NCBI GenBank assembly: GCA_025201845.1
Contig: MU603998.1
Span: 2,881 to 66,880, forward strand
DNA length: 64,000 bases
Source: Martensiomyces pterosporus
Lineage: Eukaryota > Kickxellomycota > Kickxellomycetes > Kickxellales > Kickxellaceae
Direction: 5' to 3'
Part shown: positions 62,450-64,000 of the stretch, one piece after another
Numbering within the stretch: the first letter of the stretch is position 1
How the letters are laid out: every line of letters begins with the position of its first letter
Notes under the pieces: generated by a model
Databases searched by the model: none
The model's input: only the letters and a program-made list of their open reading frames with translations
Told to the model about the DNA's origin: nothing
Made by a program: the position numbers and the translations under genes

Positions 62450-63454
62450 TCAGACGTGCTGCACAATCTCAAGGCCGGGGTACTCGCTGTGGTCCTTGAA
62501 GCTAGTGCCAGCGACCGAATTAATGCAGTCTGGGTCCTCACCATTGCTGGTGCTGCATAACTTGATCTCGTCGTCGTGGTTGTAGTAGATCTCCCGCGTG
62601 TGGTGCGTGTAGTCTCCACCAAACGGGAGATGAGTAATGAGGTCGTTTCCATAGGTAACACGGTACTTCGGGAAGGCCTGGGCATTCATCCACGTAGCAA
62701 AGGCAGAGTTTCCAGTGCGTGGCTGGCCATACGTGTACAGCGACACCTTGTTCTTATGGGCATTGTTCCCGGCAACGAATTTGGCGGCAGCAAGAGAAGC
62801 CTGGGCACCACCCAGCGAGTGGCCAACAAACACGATACTGTGGTCGGTGTGCTGTGTCAGAAGGGTAAGGATCAAACCCTCAATAGGGCGGGCAACAGAA
62901 AGAACTGCCGTCTTGAAGCCCAAATGAACCTTTGCGCCAGAGCCAGCCCCCTGCCAGTCAGTCAGGCTGAGCTTCAAATCGGTGACCATATCGGCCAGCG
63001 TTGTAGTTCCACGGAACGCGACGATGATCTCTTTGTTGGCCACATTGTGAGCCACGTATCCAAAGCTGGGGCCACTCTTCTCGTCGAAGTGGTATTCAAC
63101 TACAGATCCCGTCATTCTCTGATCCGTGGTGCACCTGGGGCAGTTCCATTCCTTGCTGTTGATTTGGTAGGCAGCGCGAGCATACAGGGCGTACTTTTCA
63201 ATGTTAGTCTCGATCGCGCTGTCGTCGCGCTTTCCCTTGGACAGCGTGCTTGGCTTGGGCGGCGTGTTTGGCTTGGGGGTAACTGGATTGGCGGCAGCGG
63301 ACTGCTGCTTGAAAAGCTGGATGAGCTGCTCTTGGACCTTGGCGGCGTTGGGGGAGCTGTAGTTGGGGAACGAGTCAAATGCGGGAGCAGGGGCTGCGGA
63401 CACAGCGACCAGGGCGGTGGCGGCGAAGAAAAGGACGGTGGTCTTGAACAGCAT
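62450..63454 (-). CDS. Secreted class 3 lipase (Rhizomucor-type)
   Basis: Encodes 334 residues. Signal peptide 1-20, then a propeptide with a Pro/Lys-rich segment (58-70) ending GKR at 74-76, a Kex2-type cut. Mature domain: EIIVAFRGTTT (oxyanion loop), VFVGHSLGGAQA with nucleophile Ser213, YGQPRTGN, then GNDLITHLP with Asp271 and DHSEYP with His322 completing the triad. Cysteine pairs match secreted fungal lipases of the Rhizomucor miehei type (alpha/beta hydrolase). Likely hydrolyses triacylglycerols or esters outside the cell. Confidence 0.95.
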   Translation of the reverse strand: MLFKTTVLFFAATALVAVSAAPAPAFDSFPNYSSPNAAKVQEQLIQLFKQQSAAANPVTPKPNTPPKPSTLSKGKRDDSAIETNIEKYALYARAAYQINSKEWNCPRCTTDQRMTGSVVEYHFDEKSGPSFGYVAHNVANKEIIVAFRGTTTLADMVTDLKLSLTDWQGAGSGAKVHLGFKTAVLSVARPIEGLILTLLTQHTDHSIVFVGHSLGGAQASLAAAKFVAGNNAHKNKVSLYTYGQPRTGNSAFATWMNAQAFPKYRVTYGNDLITHLPFGGDYTHHTREIYYNHDDEIKLCSTSNGEDPDCINSVAGTSFKDHSEYPGLEIVQHV

Positions 63455-63600
63455 GATTTCGAAGGGGTTGTTGCTTAAGCTTGAGTGCGGGGAGTCGGGG
63501 TTGTGTGTAATGCGGGTGGGGGTATGCGGCGAATGCGGATGATTGGTATGCAGAAGAATGCGTGTGGATCTGATGGTTGGTGATGGTGCGAACTCGATTC

Positions 63601-63608
63601 AATTTATA
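63601..63608 (-). promoter_or_regulatory. TATA box of the lipase gene
   Basis: TATAAATT on the minus strand, about 147 bases before the ATG at 63454. Confidence 0.55.
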
Positions 63609-63707
63609 CCATGTCGGCGAGAGAGCATGCTGTGCACGTATGCTGGTATTGCTGCTTACACACTGGCACTCTCATGTGTGTGTTAATGATAAACACACTT
63701 ATTATGC

Positions 63708-63814
63708 TGCCTCTATTTGTGTGTCAATTATCCGTTGGCAGAATCTTGGCAAGAGTTTCATGGAAAGCGCTTGCAGCTCTGCATGTTTCTTTCTGGCACA
63801 AAGAAATCTATAAT
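63708..63814. repeat. Left copy of 107-bp gap-flanking duplicate
   Basis: Identical over 107 bases to 63894-64000, just across the second gap. Confidence 0.92.
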
Positions 63815-63883
63815 TACATGTGGCAACCAAGGCCATCTGGATTCTCCAGATTCTCAGATCTCCATCTGTTGCAAAGCACACAG

Positions 63884-63893
63884 NNNNNNNNNN
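63884..63893. other. Assembly gap (10 N)
   Basis: Run of ten N. Confidence 0.99.
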
Positions 63894-64000
63894 TGCCTCT
63901 ATTTGTGTGTCAATTATCCGTTGGCAGAATCTTGGCAAGAGTTTCATGGAAAGCGCTTGCAGCTCTGCATGTTTCTTTCTGGCACAAAGAAATCTATAAT
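63894..64000. repeat. Right copy of 107-bp gap-flanking duplicate
   Basis: Partner of 63708-63814; it may continue past the window. Confidence 0.92.

Larger units (their letters stand above)
63455..64000. other. Upstream region of lipase, with second assembly gap
   Basis: TATAAATT (minus) at 63601-63608 is the likely lipase TATA box. Beyond it lies noncoding sequence, a 10-base run of N, and a duplicated flank reaching the window end. Confidence 0.6.

Noticed and set aside
62576..63478. 300-codon open frame antisense to the lipase
   Set aside because: Mirror frame of a well-supported gene with complete catalytic triad.
1..64000. CRISPR array, rRNA, or complete transposon
   Set aside because: No regularly spaced repeats, no rRNA-like conserved blocks, and no transposase, reverse transcriptase or terminal repeats seen on reading.

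Overview
The window is fungal nuclear DNA. The genes are mostly single long exons; the two introns seen directly are GT-AG. Intergenic spaces are short, and the products include a furry/Tao3 scaffold, Prp17, a secretory-pathway FKBP, a slicer-type Argonaute, a fungal GH18-CBM19 chitinase and a Mucor-type class 3 lipase. The intron-poor, gene-dense layout and the large tandem families fit an early-diverging (zygomycete-grade) fungus. My best guess is Kickxellomycotina (Coemansia-like), but that placement is inference and was not tested against a database. Two assembly gaps (runs of N) are each flanked by near-identical sequence.

Layout: (1) 232-11454, minus: a very long Tao3/Mor2/Furry-like cell-morphogenesis scaffold. 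(2) 12889-36938: an accessory block, all plus strand except one PPR gene. It holds two UNC93-like membrane proteins (one with a 1-kb intron that the other lacks), two DHA2-type MFS exporters, a mitochondrial PPR protein (minus), and five tandem cytochrome P450s, the last two with altered catalytic motifs. (3) 37072-43886: housekeeping genes, namely a site-2 protease, a membrane-anchored short-chain dehydrogenase, Prp17, and an ER FKBP with a C-terminal RDEL signal. (4) 44126-51406, minus: a cell-surface block with a small secreted Asn/Gly-rich protein that has a Kex2-like site, then three tandem type-I membrane proteins with a trypsin-like fold. In all three, the positions of the His, Asp and Ser catalytic residues are replaced. 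(5) 52558-57905: a two-exon Argonaute with an intact DEDH slicer tetrad, and a seven-TM receptor. (6) 58269-63454, minus: a secreted-hydrolase block with an intact trypsin-family protease, a chitinase, and a lipase with a Kex2-type propeptide.

How the genes may work together (inference): the P450s and MFS transporters look like an expanded detoxification or small-molecule modification and export island. No polyketide, peptide or terpene backbone enzyme is present. The secreted protease, chitinase and lipase suit a saprotroph or a fungus living on arthropods. The most unusual system is the trio of membrane-anchored pseudoproteases, which look like surface receptors or adhesins derived from a trypsin fold. 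An active trypsin-family gene in the same window shows directly what has been lost.
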